Positions 9,298 through 17,266 of a stretch of 64,000 nucleotides of DNA are shown here, one piece after another. Positions within the stretch are counted from its first letter, which is position 1. Each line of letters starts with the position of its first letter. This stretch comes from Candidatus Tumulicola sp. (lineage in GTDB: Bacteria > Vulcanimicrobiota > Vulcanimicrobiia > Eremiobacterales > Eremiobacteraceae). The stretch spans positions 1-64,000 of the forward strand of contig DATNNM010000012.1 of assembly GCA_035601835.1 (NCBI GenBank), in the 5' to 3' direction. The notes beneath the pieces were generated by a model that saw nothing but the letters and a program-made list of their open reading frames with translations, did not search any database and had not been told where the DNA came from. A program made the translations under genes and the position numbers.

Positions 9298-10040
9298 GCC
9301 GGCGTCGAGTGCGTACACCGGGATGGTGTAGACCTGGTCGTCACCGGCCATCGTCGATCAAGGACGACGCTCCCGAAGTTCTGCTATCGCTGGCCGAAGG
9401 CGTTGACGCTCGAGTGCGAGACATAGCCCGCTGCGAACTGCGAACGACCTACCACCCGGCAACGCTCGAGGGTTACGTCGAACAGGAAGCGGCCGGTGAC
9501 CGGGTCTGGCGTTTCCTCGTTGAAGAGAAGCTGATCTGGTGCGTGCTCGACGCTCGATCGCAGCGCTCGTTGCTCGAGTTCGTTCTGGGAGGCCCCGGCG
9601 CGCCCACGCTCACTTCCGTCGAGCGCACGATTGTCTCCGAATCGCTGTCGTGTCTGCTGGGCGCCTCGAATCAAAAGATGACTGAAGAGCATCAGGAGCG
9701 CCCGCCGGCCAGGGGCATGTGGCGCTGCGGCATAGATGTCGTGGGCGCGCGGCCCGGCCGCTCGACGATTCAATTGTTTGCAGCAGCGGCGCTCGCGCCA
9801 CCAACGCCGCCGCCGCAGCCCCTGCAGATACGCGCTGTGCCAATCGACCTTCGCGTTGAACTCGCACCCATGACCTTCGCGCTTCGCAGCATGCAAGAGT
9901 GGTGCCCCGGTTGCGTCATCCCAGTCGGGGCTTCCGGGCGATCGAAAGCCCAGTTGAAGGTAGATCGCATGCTCGTGGCCACAGGCGAACTCGGCATGTG
10001 CGATGGAAAACGCGCGGTCCGTCTGGCGAACTCCCCATGA
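9294..10040 (+). CDS. FliM/SctQ-like C-ring protein with SpoA domain
   Basis: A 248-residue protein of the cytoplasmic ring family (FliM in flagella, SctQ in injectisomes). The C-terminal SpoA-type domain is seen at about residues 170-245 (IDLRVELAPMTFALRSMQEWCPGCVIPVG). The middle resembles the FliM core (LTSVERTIVSESLSCLLGAS). The FliM N-terminal CheY-binding motif (LSQxEIDALL) is absent, so direct chemotactic switching through this protein is unlikely. GTG 9294 is chosen because it overlaps the upstream TGA like the neighbouring junctions; a longer in-frame ATG at 9264 would add ten residues. It probably works with the FliN product just downstream. Confidence 0.78.
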   Translation: MSRRRVRTPGWCRPGRHRPSSIKDDAPEVLLSLAEGVDARVRDIARCELRTTYHPATLEGYVEQEAAGDRVWRFLVEEKLIWCVLDARSQRSLLEFVLGGPGAPTLTSVERTIVSESLSCLLGASNQKMTEEHQERPPARGMWRCGIDVVGARPGRSTIQLFAAAALAPPTPPPQPLQIRAVPIDLRVELAPMTFALRSMQEWCPGCVIPVGASGRSKAQLKVDRMLVATGELGMCDGKRAVRLANSP

Positions 10041-10372
10041 GCACCTCTGTACGCAATGGTGACGTCCCCTCGGCGGAGGTGCACGCGCCGGAAGAACGGG
10101 CCCAATCGACTCGGCAATCCTTGGTTATAGCCGACATTGAAGTTGCGATCACCGTTCTGCTTGGATCGGCGCGATGCACGATCGGTGAGGTCATGGATTT
10201 CGCGCCCGGCGCCATCGTGCCGCTTAGCGCTCGTGCCAATGCGCCCGTGCACGTGCTTGTCAATGGGACCGCTCTGGCGGGTGGTGACATCGTAGAGCTT
10301 GAGGACGGTTCGCTCGCAGTCGAGATCGCCGAAATCTTCGATCGTCCGCGAACCGACAACCCGATAGCATGA
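10037..10372 (+). CDS. fliN: FliN-like C-ring protein (SpoA domain)
   Basis: A 111-residue protein with a variable, acidic N-terminal 35 residues and a single SpoA domain: IEVAITVLLGSARCTIGEVMDFAPGAIVPLSARANAPVHVLVNGTALAGGDIVEL, then AVEIAEI, the classic FliN fold. FliN makes up most of the cytoplasmic ring and docks the export ATPase regulator FliH. It starts at ATG 10037, overlapping the FliM-like stop, and its TGA overlaps the fliP ATG. Size and domain content fit FliN better than an internal SctQ product. Confidence 0.88.
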   Translation: MSTSVRNGDVPSAEVHAPEERAQSTRQSLVIADIEVAITVLLGSARCTIGEVMDFAPGAIVPLSARANAPVHVLVNGTALAGGDIVELEDGSLAVEIAEIFDRPRTDNPIA

Positions 10373-11025
10373 ACGACGTCCTCCACGTGGCGGGATCGTC
10401 TGGTCGTGGCTCGCCCGTCGAGCTGCTCGTGATGTTTTTCGGCTTGGGCCTCGTTCCACTCTTGGCGGTTTCCGTCACATCGTTCACCCGGATTGTGGTC
10501 GTGCTCGGTTTGCTACGGTCGGCACTTGGCTCCTCGGCTCTACCCCCGAACGCGGTTATCATCGCGCTCTCGCTGTTGCTGAGCGGCGCGGTGATGTCGC
10601 CGACGATCGCAGCGATTGACCACGCCGCGGTGCAACCGTATTTAGCGCACCGGGCGAGCACCGCTCAGGCGCTCGAACGGGGCACCGAGCCGCTCCGATC
10701 ATTCATGGTTCGGCAAACTCGAGCATCCGACGTCGCAGCTTTTGCTCGCATGGCGCGAGTCCGCATCGCTGGCACCGCCGAGGCGCCCTTTCGAATCGTT
10801 GCGCCGGCCTTCATGATAAGCGAACTGCGCACGGCCTTTGCGATGGGCTTCGCGCTCGCGCTGCCCTTCGCCGTGATCGACGTCGTCGTCGCCGCGGTGA
10901 TGATGTCGCTTGGGATGTTCATGGTCTCGCCCGCTTCGATCGCGCTGCCGCTCAAGTTGTTGCTTTTTGTCGTAGCGGACGGCTGGACGCTCGTGTGCGG
11001 TTCGTTGGTGGCGTCTTTTCGATAA
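10369..11025 (+). CDS. fliP: Flagellar-type export gate protein FliP (SctR)
   Basis: A 218-residue membrane protein that forms the core of the type III export gate as a pentamer. Visible family features are LVMFFGLGLVPLLAVSVTSFTRIVVVLGLLRSALG near the N terminus and the signature PAFMISELRTAFAMGFALALPFAVIDVVVA. It has about four transmembrane helices. The cleavable signal peptide typical of FliP is absent, as in many SctR proteins. The periplasmic loop with LRSFMVRQTRASDVAAFARMA is conserved. It starts at ATG 10369, overlapping the fliN stop. The next gene, fliQ, follows after 20 bases with its own ribosome-binding site. Confidence 0.94.
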   Translation: MNDVLHVAGSSGRGSPVELLVMFFGLGLVPLLAVSVTSFTRIVVVLGLLRSALGSSALPPNAVIIALSLLLSGAVMSPTIAAIDHAAVQPYLAHRASTAQALERGTEPLRSFMVRQTRASDVAAFARMARVRIAGTAEAPFRIVAPAFMISELRTAFAMGFALALPFAVIDVVVAAVMMSLGMFMVSPASIALPLKLLLFVVADGWTLVCGSLVASFR

Positions 11026-11045
11026 GGGCTTAAGAGAGGCACGCA

Positions 11046-11315
11046 ATGGAGGAAACCGCAGTGCGCCTTTTCGTGACGGCGCTCGAGGTCGCGCTTTTGT
11101 TGGCGGTGCCGCTCGTCGCTGTCGTGGCGCTCGTCGGTATCGTGATCGGCGTGCTTCAGACGGTCGTCCAAGTGCAAGATCAAAATGTGTCGTTCTTGCC
11201 CAAGCTCATAGCCATCGCCGCGGTGCTCTCGCTAGGTGGCGCGACCGGGCTTTCGCTGCTCGTGCGCTTGATGGTGAACGCGCTTGCGGCGCTGCCCAAA
11301 ATGGTGGGGCACTGA
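11046..11315 (+). CDS. fliQ: Flagellar-type export gate protein FliQ (SctS)
   Basis: An 89-residue, two-helix membrane protein of the export gate. The family pattern is complete: two hydrophobic helices joined by VGIVIGVLQTVVQVQDQNVSFLPKL. FliQ wraps the FliP-FliR core of the gate. An AGAGAGGC ribosome-binding site precedes the ATG. Its TGA (11313-11315) overlaps a CTG that is the likely start of fliR. Confidence 0.94.
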   Translation: MEETAVRLFVTALEVALLLAVPLVAVVALVGIVIGVLQTVVQVQDQNVSFLPKLIAIAAVLSLGGATGLSLLVRLMVNALAALPKMVGH

Positions 11316-12055
11316 GCCCGTCGGGAGGCCCTGTCGGCGCTGACCTGGCCGCCGCCTTCTGCGGCTGCGCGGCTTTCGCGGCGACGACGCCGCTGGTCGT
11401 CAAGGGAGCTGTGCCGTCGCTGATCCGAACCGCACTCGCGCTGACGCTAGCGCCGCTCGTGGCAGATGCGCATCCGTCTGCCGCGCAAAGCACGGCATGG
11501 CTTGACACTTTCCTGCGCCAAACGCCCCCTCTGGTGTTCACCGGAGCGGCTTGCGGCTTGTGCGCGGCGCTCGTCGCCAATGCAGCTTCGGCCGCCGGCG
11601 CAACGATCGACGCCGCACTTGCCTCGCCTCCGACCGGAGGAGCAAGGCTTTTCGGCTCCAGTCTTGGGCCATTCGGGTCGATATACGCGCTCGGCTACGC
11701 CGTCGCGATGTTCAGCGGCGGCGCAGCGACCCAGCTCATCAGTGTTTTCGTGGAAGCGGTGCGCGCGTCGGCTGGGCCCGCGCCAACCACAAGTTCGATG
11801 AGCGAAGTCGTCGATGCCGGCTTCCGCGCCGCACTTGGGCTTGCAGCGCCGGCTATCTTCGCTCAGACGATATCGGCGATCGTGTGTGCGGCGATCGCTC
11901 GGGTCGCGCCGCGATCAAACGGCATGCTGCTCGCCTCCGCAATGGGAAGTCTGCTGGCCATTGCCGGCGTGCTGGTGGGAATACGGGTCTTCTTCCCGGA
12001 GCTCATCGGCATCGCCGGCCGCAGCGTGGGCGCGACGCGCGCCCTTTTTCCGTGA
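11312..12055 (+). CDS. fliR: Flagellar-type export gate protein FliR (SctT), probable CTG start
   Basis: A membrane protein of the export gate. From GTG 11411 it would have only 214 residues and lose the first family segment. The frame stays open upstream, and a CTG at 11312 sits in a CTGA overlap with the fliQ stop, the same geometry as the ATGA/GTGA junctions of the cluster, with GGTGGGG just before it. From there the protein has 247 residues, normal for FliR. It gains the conserved first helix AFCGCAAFAATTPLVVKGAVPSLIRTALALTLAPLV. No ATG, GTG or TTG exists between the fliQ stop and 11411 in this frame. The C-terminal end overlaps the flhB GTG. Identity is firm; the start is inferred. Confidence 0.85.
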   Translation: MSPSGGPVGADLAAAFCGCAAFAATTPLVVKGAVPSLIRTALALTLAPLVADAHPSAAQSTAWLDTFLRQTPPLVFTGAACGLCAALVANAASAAGATIDAALASPPTGGARLFGSSLGPFGSIYALGYAVAMFSGGAATQLISVFVEAVRASAGPAPTTSSMSEVVDAGFRAALGLAAPAIFAQTISAIVCAAIARVAPRSNGMLLASAMGSLLAIAGVLVGIRVFFPELIGIAGRSVGATRALFP

Positions 12056-13131
12056 ACGAGGCGCAAGAACGCACCGAAGCGGCGACGCCAAAAAAACTCG
12101 CGCGTGCTCGCGCCCAGGGGCAAAATCCGTACAGCGCACTCGCTGTCGCCGCATTTACGGTTTCTGCGACAGCGCTGCCCTTTGCCGCGGTCCCGGCAGG
12201 CATGCGCACATGGGTCTTCATGTTTCGCCGGACGGTCGGCGCCGCTGCGGTGGCGTCGCGCGACCACGATGTCGCTGCTCTCTTCGCGGCGCTGCACGTC
12301 GCCTGGTCTCTGCGCGATCTTTGGATAGTCGCAGGCCTCGCCGCACTCGCGAGCTGGCTCGCAGCCACCATGATAGCGGCGGCATGCGGGGCGCTAGGGT
12401 ATAGCCCAGGAGCGCTCCGACCGACGTGGAGACGTCTCGCCTGGTCTGCCGGTGTCGCGCAACTGCTCCCACGCGGCGCACCCATGCAGGTCATCATGAT
12501 AGCCGTGTGCATCGCCGCGCTAGGCTGGGCGGCGGAACCGTGTGTGGCGTCGCTGATCGGGGCAGCGATGCTCGGCGCACCGTTCCCGGAGAGCGCGGCG
12601 GCGTTGGGAGAAGCGCTCAAGACGAGCTGGCAGCGAGCCGCGATTTCGCTCGGAATCGTCGCGCTAGCCGACGTCGTCATCCAGCGGCGCCGCTTCGCGG
12701 CGAATCTCAAGATGTCGATGCGCGAGTTGCGAGACGAACGCGCTGAGGCTGAGGGGCGGCCGGAAGTCAAATCTCGCCGAAGGTCGCTCGCTACGCGCGT
12801 TCGCGCCGTCGACATATCGGCGGTCCGCCGCGCCACCGCGGTGGTCACGAATCCCACGCACCTCGCCATCGCCTTGCGCTACGCGCCACCGGGGATCGAC
12901 GTCCCGATCGTCGTCTCTCGGGGCGCCGATCTCGCCGCGCACGCTGTTCGCGCTGCCGCCGAACGGTACGCCGTTCCAATCGTTGAATCACCGGATTTAG
13001 CGCGCACCTTATACGCTCGCGCGGAGCACGGTGCGCCGATCCCTGAAGAGTGCTACGCCGCCGTCGCTGCGATCTTCATCTGGATCGTGCGCACGCGCGG
13101 CTCGCTCGCGGGCGCCGAGACGGACGCATGA
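12052..13131 (+). CDS. flhB: Flagellar-type export switch protein FlhB (SctU)
   Basis: A 359-residue membrane protein that controls which substrates are exported. It begins with the usual ERTEAATPKKLARARAQGQ helix, has four transmembrane segments, and carries a cytoplasmic domain. The autocleavage site is intact: NPTHLAIALRYAP at about residues 268-280 (cut between N and P). The C-terminal part (YAVPIVESPDLARTLY, IPEECYAAVAAIFIWI) is complete. The GTG start overlaps the fliR stop, and the end overlaps the flhA ATG. An intact NPTH implies that substrate switching, and therefore export, is still functional. Confidence 0.95.
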   Translation: MNEAQERTEAATPKKLARARAQGQNPYSALAVAAFTVSATALPFAAVPAGMRTWVFMFRRTVGAAAVASRDHDVAALFAALHVAWSLRDLWIVAGLAALASWLAATMIAAACGALGYSPGALRPTWRRLAWSAGVAQLLPRGAPMQVIMIAVCIAALGWAAEPCVASLIGAAMLGAPFPESAAALGEALKTSWQRAAISLGIVALADVVIQRRRFAANLKMSMRELRDERAEAEGRPEVKSRRRSLATRVRAVDISAVRRATAVVTNPTHLAIALRYAPPGIDVPIVVSRGADLAAHAVRAAAERYAVPIVESPDLARTLYARAEHGAPIPEECYAAVAAIFIWIVRTRGSLAGAETDA

Positions 13132-15188
13132 AAGAACCCCAAACCTCAAGCGGTGTTGCGTTGGCGGTGGTGGTGCTGTCGATAATCGCAATGCTCGTCG
13201 TGCCGCTACCGCCCGCGCTTCTTGACGCGCTGCTCGCGCTCGATGTCATGGGTGCGGCTGCCGTGCTCGTGCTTGCGCTCATGGTGCCCGATCCGCTTGA
13301 TCTCGCGGCCTTTCCGACGCTGCTGCTCGTAGCGACGCTATTCCGCTTGAGCTTGGACGTTTCGGCAACACGCTTGATCCTCACGCAAGGCGATCAAGCC
13401 GGTGGCGTCGGCACGGTCATCCCTGCGTTTGGCGACTTCGTCATGCGCGGCAATGTCGTCGTGGGCTTGCTCCTGTTCTGCATTCTCATCGTGGTACAGC
13501 TGGTCGTCGTCACCAATGGCGCGCAGCGCGTGGCCGAGGTCGCCGCGAGGTTCACGTTGGATGCCATGCCCGGCAAACAAATGGCCATCGACGCGGACCT
13601 GCACGCGGGCATCGTGGACGCGAGCGCTGCGCGAGCCCGCCGCCGAGCGATTCAAATGGAGGCCGACTTTTACGGCGCCATGGACGGCGCTGGGAAATTC
13701 GTCCGTGGCGACGCGATCGCCGCTTTGATCATCGTCGTGATCAACATCGTTGCCGGCATCGGTATCGGAGTGCTCGCCAAGCATCTCGATCTCAGTGCAG
13801 CGGCGCAAACCTACACGTTGCTCTCGATCGGGAACGCGTTGGCGACGACCCTGCCCGCGTTCTTGCTCTCCACGGCGATGGGTGTCATGGTCACGCGCGC
13901 CTCATCGGGGGACAGCGTGAGTGACGATCTCGCGCGGCAGATCTTACGCTACCCCGCCGCCCTGAGGCTGGTCGGCGCCACGATGCTCGGTCTCGCGCTG
14001 GTGCCCGGCTTGCCTCACATGGCGTTCGGCGCGCTGGGAGCGGCCGGAGTGATTGCGGGAGCGGCGGCCGGGCGCGCGCGCGAAAAGCGGCGCCGCGAGG
14101 AACTCGCCGCCGACTCTCGTCGCCGTCGGGTCGAGGCGGGTAAGCCGGAGAGCGCCGTCGCGCTGCTCGGCGTCGAGCAGTTAGGGATCGACGTCGGCGA
14201 AGCGCTGCTGCCGCTCTTAGACGAGCCGGCAGGGACCGCGCTCCTGCAAAGAATCGGGAACCTGCGCCGCGCGCTGGCGCTCGAACTGGGCATCGTGCTG
14301 CCGGGCGTGCACGTGCGCGACGACTTGCGCCTTCCATCGCGCGGTTTTGCGATTCGGGTGCGCGATCGCGTGGTGGCTCACGGTCAGATGTATCCCGATC
14401 GCGCGCTCGCGCTCGCATCGCCTGCCGCCCTCTCTCAGCTCCCAGGCGAGGCGACGCTCGATCCGGTCACCGGCGCGGCGTCGCGCTGGCTGCCTCCGGA
14501 TGAGGCTCGGCAACAGGAAGCTGAGTCGCACGCCACGATCGTCGATCCAATCGCTGTGTTGACGAGCAAACTGGGCGCCGTCGCGCGCGCTCATGCTTCG
14601 GCGCTCCTCGGACGACAGGAAGTGCAACTGCTGCTCGATCACGTGCGGCGCACGCATCCGGCTGCGGTCAAAGGCGTTGTTCCCGAACTCGCCGGTCTTG
14701 GTCTGGTGCAGCGGGTTCTGCAGCATCTCGTGCGCGAGGGTGTCTCGATTCGCGACCTCGTCGTCGTGCTCGAGACGCTAGCCGACGAATCCGAGCACAG
14801 CAAAGATGCGTCGTCGATCGGCGAGGCCGCGCGACGCCGCCTCGCTCCTGCGATATGCGCATGGCTCGCCGGACCCGCCGATGTCATTGCCGTGGCGGCG
14901 CTCACCGCGGAAGCGGAAAGCAACCTCTCAGACTCGATCGTACAGACCGACCGCGGACCACTCCTCGGCTTGGACGCGGCTCATGCTCGGAAGCTTCACG
15001 ATTCAATGCGAAGTTGCGTCGAACGCTGGAACGGTCGAGCGGTCTTCGTTTGCACCCAGCCCCTCAGGCTGCCGCTCGCGCGCTTCGTCGAATCGGCGTC
15101 GCTTGACGCCTCCATTTTAGGACTGGCCGAGGTCGCGCCTGGGTATACCATCGAAGTAAAGGAAACGGTCGCCATCGAACCACGTTAA
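13128..15188 (+). CDS. flhA: Flagellar-type export gate protein FlhA (SctV)
   Basis: A 686-residue protein, the largest subunit of the gate, forming a ring that docks chaperone-substrate complexes. Residues 1-310 hold about eight transmembrane helices and the FHIPEP-family signature AEVAARFTLDAMPGKQMAID. Residues from about 340 form the cytoplasmic FlhA-C domain, with LGVEQLGIDVGEALLPLL and the region QEVQLLLDHVRRTHPAAVKGVVPE. The ATG overlaps the flhB stop. It is the last gene of the cluster. The next gene, an HD protein ten bases on, belongs to another functional class. Flagellar versus injectisome type cannot be fixed from this protein alone, but the FlgG-like and FliN partners favour flagellar type. 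Confidence 0.95.
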   Translation: MKEPQTSSGVALAVVVLSIIAMLVVPLPPALLDALLALDVMGAAAVLVLALMVPDPLDLAAFPTLLLVATLFRLSLDVSATRLILTQGDQAGGVGTVIPAFGDFVMRGNVVVGLLLFCILIVVQLVVVTNGAQRVAEVAARFTLDAMPGKQMAIDADLHAGIVDASAARARRRAIQMEADFYGAMDGAGKFVRGDAIAALIIVVINIVAGIGIGVLAKHLDLSAAAQTYTLLSIGNALATTLPAFLLSTAMGVMVTRASSGDSVSDDLARQILRYPAALRLVGATMLGLALVPGLPHMAFGALGAAGVIAGAAAGRAREKRRREELAADSRRRRVEAGKPESAVALLGVEQLGIDVGEALLPLLDEPAGTALLQRIGNLRRALALELGIVLPGVHVRDDLRLPSRGFAIRVRDRVVAHGQMYPDRALALASPAALSQLPGEATLDPVTGAASRWLPPDEARQQEAESHATIVDPIAVLTSKLGAVARAHASALLGRQEVQLLLDHVRRTHPAAVKGVVPELAGLGLVQRVLQHLVREGVSIRDLVVVLETLADESEHSKDASSIGEAARRRLAPAICAWLAGPADVIAVAALTAEAESNLSDSIVQTDRGPLLGLDAAHARKLHDSMRSCVERWNGRAVFVCTQPLRLPLARFVESASLDASILGLAEVAPGYTIEVKETVAIEPR

Positions 15189-15198
15189 CCACAAACAG

Positions 15199-15888
15199 AT
15201 GCAACAACCCGCAATACCGATCCACCCTTCGCTGTTCGAAACGCTCCGACACGACCCCGACGTCCTGGCCCTCATTGAGAAGGCGGACAACGTGGCGGCT
15301 GCGCTCGGCTATACCGACCACGGCCGACGGCATGTCACGCTCGTCGCCGTCACGGCGGCGCGCGTGCTCAGAGAGCTTGGCCACGACGAACATGCCTGCG
15401 ATCTCGCCGCCGTTTCCGGCTTGCTTCACGACATCGGCAACGCCGCCGGCCGCAACACGCACGCCGCTGCGGGCGCATTGCTCGCGTATCAACTGCTGGT
15501 AGCGCGCGGCGTGTCAACGATGGACGCAGCCGAAGTCATGGCTGCCATCGGCAATCACGACGAGACGGAACTCGGCGTTCCGGTCAGCGCGCACAGCGCG
15601 GCGCTGATCCTCGCCGACAAGGCGGACGTCCATCGCTCGCGCGTCCGGACGCGCGATCCGCAAGCCTTCGACATCCACGACAAGGTGAACTTCGCGGTGA
15701 CCAAGGCGGAGCTCGATGTGGACGGCGCGGAAAAGATGATCGCGCTGCGCCTGTCGGTCGACGAAGCGATCGGCACGCGCGAGGACATCAACGCTCTTTT
15801 CAACCAGCGCTTCGCCATGAGCGACGCGGCGGCGCGCTTTCTCGGCTGCGACTTCAGCGTCATCGTCAACGGCACCACGCTGCGCTAA
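15199..15888 (+). CDS. HD-domain phosphohydrolase
   Basis: A 229-residue cytoplasmic protein with a metal-binding HD domain. Visible ligands are TDHGRRHV (His), LLHDIGN (the HD pair), GNHDE, and a later LADKADVHRSRVR. HD proteins cleave phosphate esters such as nucleotides or cyclic dinucleotides. The substrate here cannot be named: there is no GYP motif, so it is not an HD-GYP cyclic-di-GMP phosphodiesterase. It follows flhA by ten bases and precedes secD by about 90, so it could be the tail of the export operon or a separate gene. Confidence 0.82.
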   Translation: MQQPAIPIHPSLFETLRHDPDVLALIEKADNVAAALGYTDHGRRHVTLVAVTAARVLRELGHDEHACDLAAVSGLLHDIGNAAGRNTHAAAGALLAYQLLVARGVSTMDAAEVMAAIGNHDETELGVPVSAHSAALILADKADVHRSRVRTRDPQAFDIHDKVNFAVTKAELDVDGAEKMIALRLSVDEAIGTREDINALFNQRFAMSDAAARFLGCDFSVIVNGTTLR

Positions 15889-15977
15889 AGCTCAGGGCTT
15901 TTTCCAGGGTTGCGAGGGCCGGCGGCGAATCCCGTCCGGGCCGTTTTCATACGTCCCGAAAGGTCCTTTTGTAGAAC

Positions 15978-17255
15978 ATGTGGTTCCGCTGGAAGCACCC
16001 CATCAAGATCGCGGTCATCCTGCTGCTGTGCGTCGGCTGCTACTACACATTCACGCCGATAAAGCAGAAGGTCAAGCTGGGTCTGGACCTCCAGGGCGGG
16101 CTGCGGACGCTGGTCCAACTTCAGCCCAACGACGTGGTGCCGAAGATCACGTCCGACATCTTAGATGAAGAGCAAAGCGTGCTCCAAAATCGGCTCAACA
16201 CGCTGGGCACGAGCGAAATCACGTTTCAGAAGATCCCGCCGGATCGCATCAACATCGAGATGCCGGGCTTGCAGAAGACCGAAGAAGCGATCCGCCTAAT
16301 CCGCGAGGCGGCGGTGCTCGAGATGCGGCCGCTCTCAGCCGAGCAGAACACCCGCGCGTACAACGACAAGAAGTACGCGGCCGAACAGGCGTACAAGGAT
16401 TCGGGACCGCCGATCATCACGGGCACCGACATGAAGAGCGCGACCGTCGGTCCCAATCAGGCCGGCAACGGCTACGTGGTGGATTTCACCCTTGACGGCC
16501 CCGGCGCCAAGAAATTCTACGAGTGGACGAGCAAGAACGTCGGCAAACCGCTGCCGATCTTCCTCGACAAGAAATTCGTCTCCGGGCCCATCATCCAGTC
16601 GGCCATCGGCGCGCAAGGGCAGATCACCGGCAACTTCACGCAAGACGACGCGATCACGCTCTCAACCGAATTGAACGCCGGCGCGCTCAAAGTGCCGCTC
16701 ACCATCATCGAGACCGAGAACGTCGGTCCGACGCTGGGACGCATCGACCTGGAGAAATCGCTCATCGCGTCGCTGGCCGGCCTGGGCATCGTACTGCTGT
16801 TCATGCTGGCGTTCTACCGCGTGCCGGGCTTCCTGGCCGACGTCGCGCTGGTCGTGTATTGCTTCCTGATGCTGGCCTATGTGACCGGCATCGGCGTCGT
16901 GCTGACGCTCCCGGGAGTCGCCGGCTTCGTGCTCTCGATCGGCATGGCTGTGGACGCCAACGTGCTGATCTTCGAGCGGCTCAAAGAAGAGCTGTGGGCG
17001 GGCAGGACGACGCGCGCGGCGGTCAGCGTTGGTTTTAGGCGGGCGTTCGCTACGGTCTTCGACTCGCACGTCACGACCATCGTCGGCGCGGCCGTCCTCG
17101 CCTGGCTTGGAACGGGCACGGTGAAGGGCTTCGCGGTCACGCTGCTCGTGGGAACGGTCTTCTCGCTGCTCACCGCGGTGACGATCACGCGCGCCTTCGC
17201 CGACGTGGTCGTGGATAACGACATCGCGGTGTCGCCCGCCGCGTACGGCGCATAG
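15978..17255 (+). CDS. secD: Protein translocase subunit SecD
   Basis: A 425-residue membrane protein that helps pull preproteins through SecYEG using the proton gradient. It has an N-terminal helix, the motif LGLDLQGGLRTLVQL, a periplasmic domain, and five C-terminal helices with GFVLSIGMAVDANVLIFERLKEEL. The RND-type SecD/F pattern is complete. The length is short compared with E. coli (615) but normal for many other phyla. It is followed 12 bases later by secF. Confidence 0.95.
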   Translation: MWFRWKHPIKIAVILLLCVGCYYTFTPIKQKVKLGLDLQGGLRTLVQLQPNDVVPKITSDILDEEQSVLQNRLNTLGTSEITFQKIPPDRINIEMPGLQKTEEAIRLIREAAVLEMRPLSAEQNTRAYNDKKYAAEQAYKDSGPPIITGTDMKSATVGPNQAGNGYVVDFTLDGPGAKKFYEWTSKNVGKPLPIFLDKKFVSGPIIQSAIGAQGQITGNFTQDDAITLSTELNAGALKVPLTIIETENVGPTLGRIDLEKSLIASLAGLGIVLLFMLAFYRVPGFLADVALVVYCFLMLAYVTGIGVVLTLPGVAGFVLSIGMAVDANVLIFERLKEELWAGRTTRAAVSVGFRRAFATVFDSHVTTIVGAAVLAWLGTGTVKGFAVTLLVGTVFSLLTAVTITRAFADVVVDNDIAVSPAAYGA

Positions 17256-17266
17256 GGGCGGCGATT

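Noticed and set aside
15199..15888. HD-GYP cyclic-di-GMP phosphodiesterase linked to motility
   Set aside because: The GYP part is missing; only a general HD domain can be supported.
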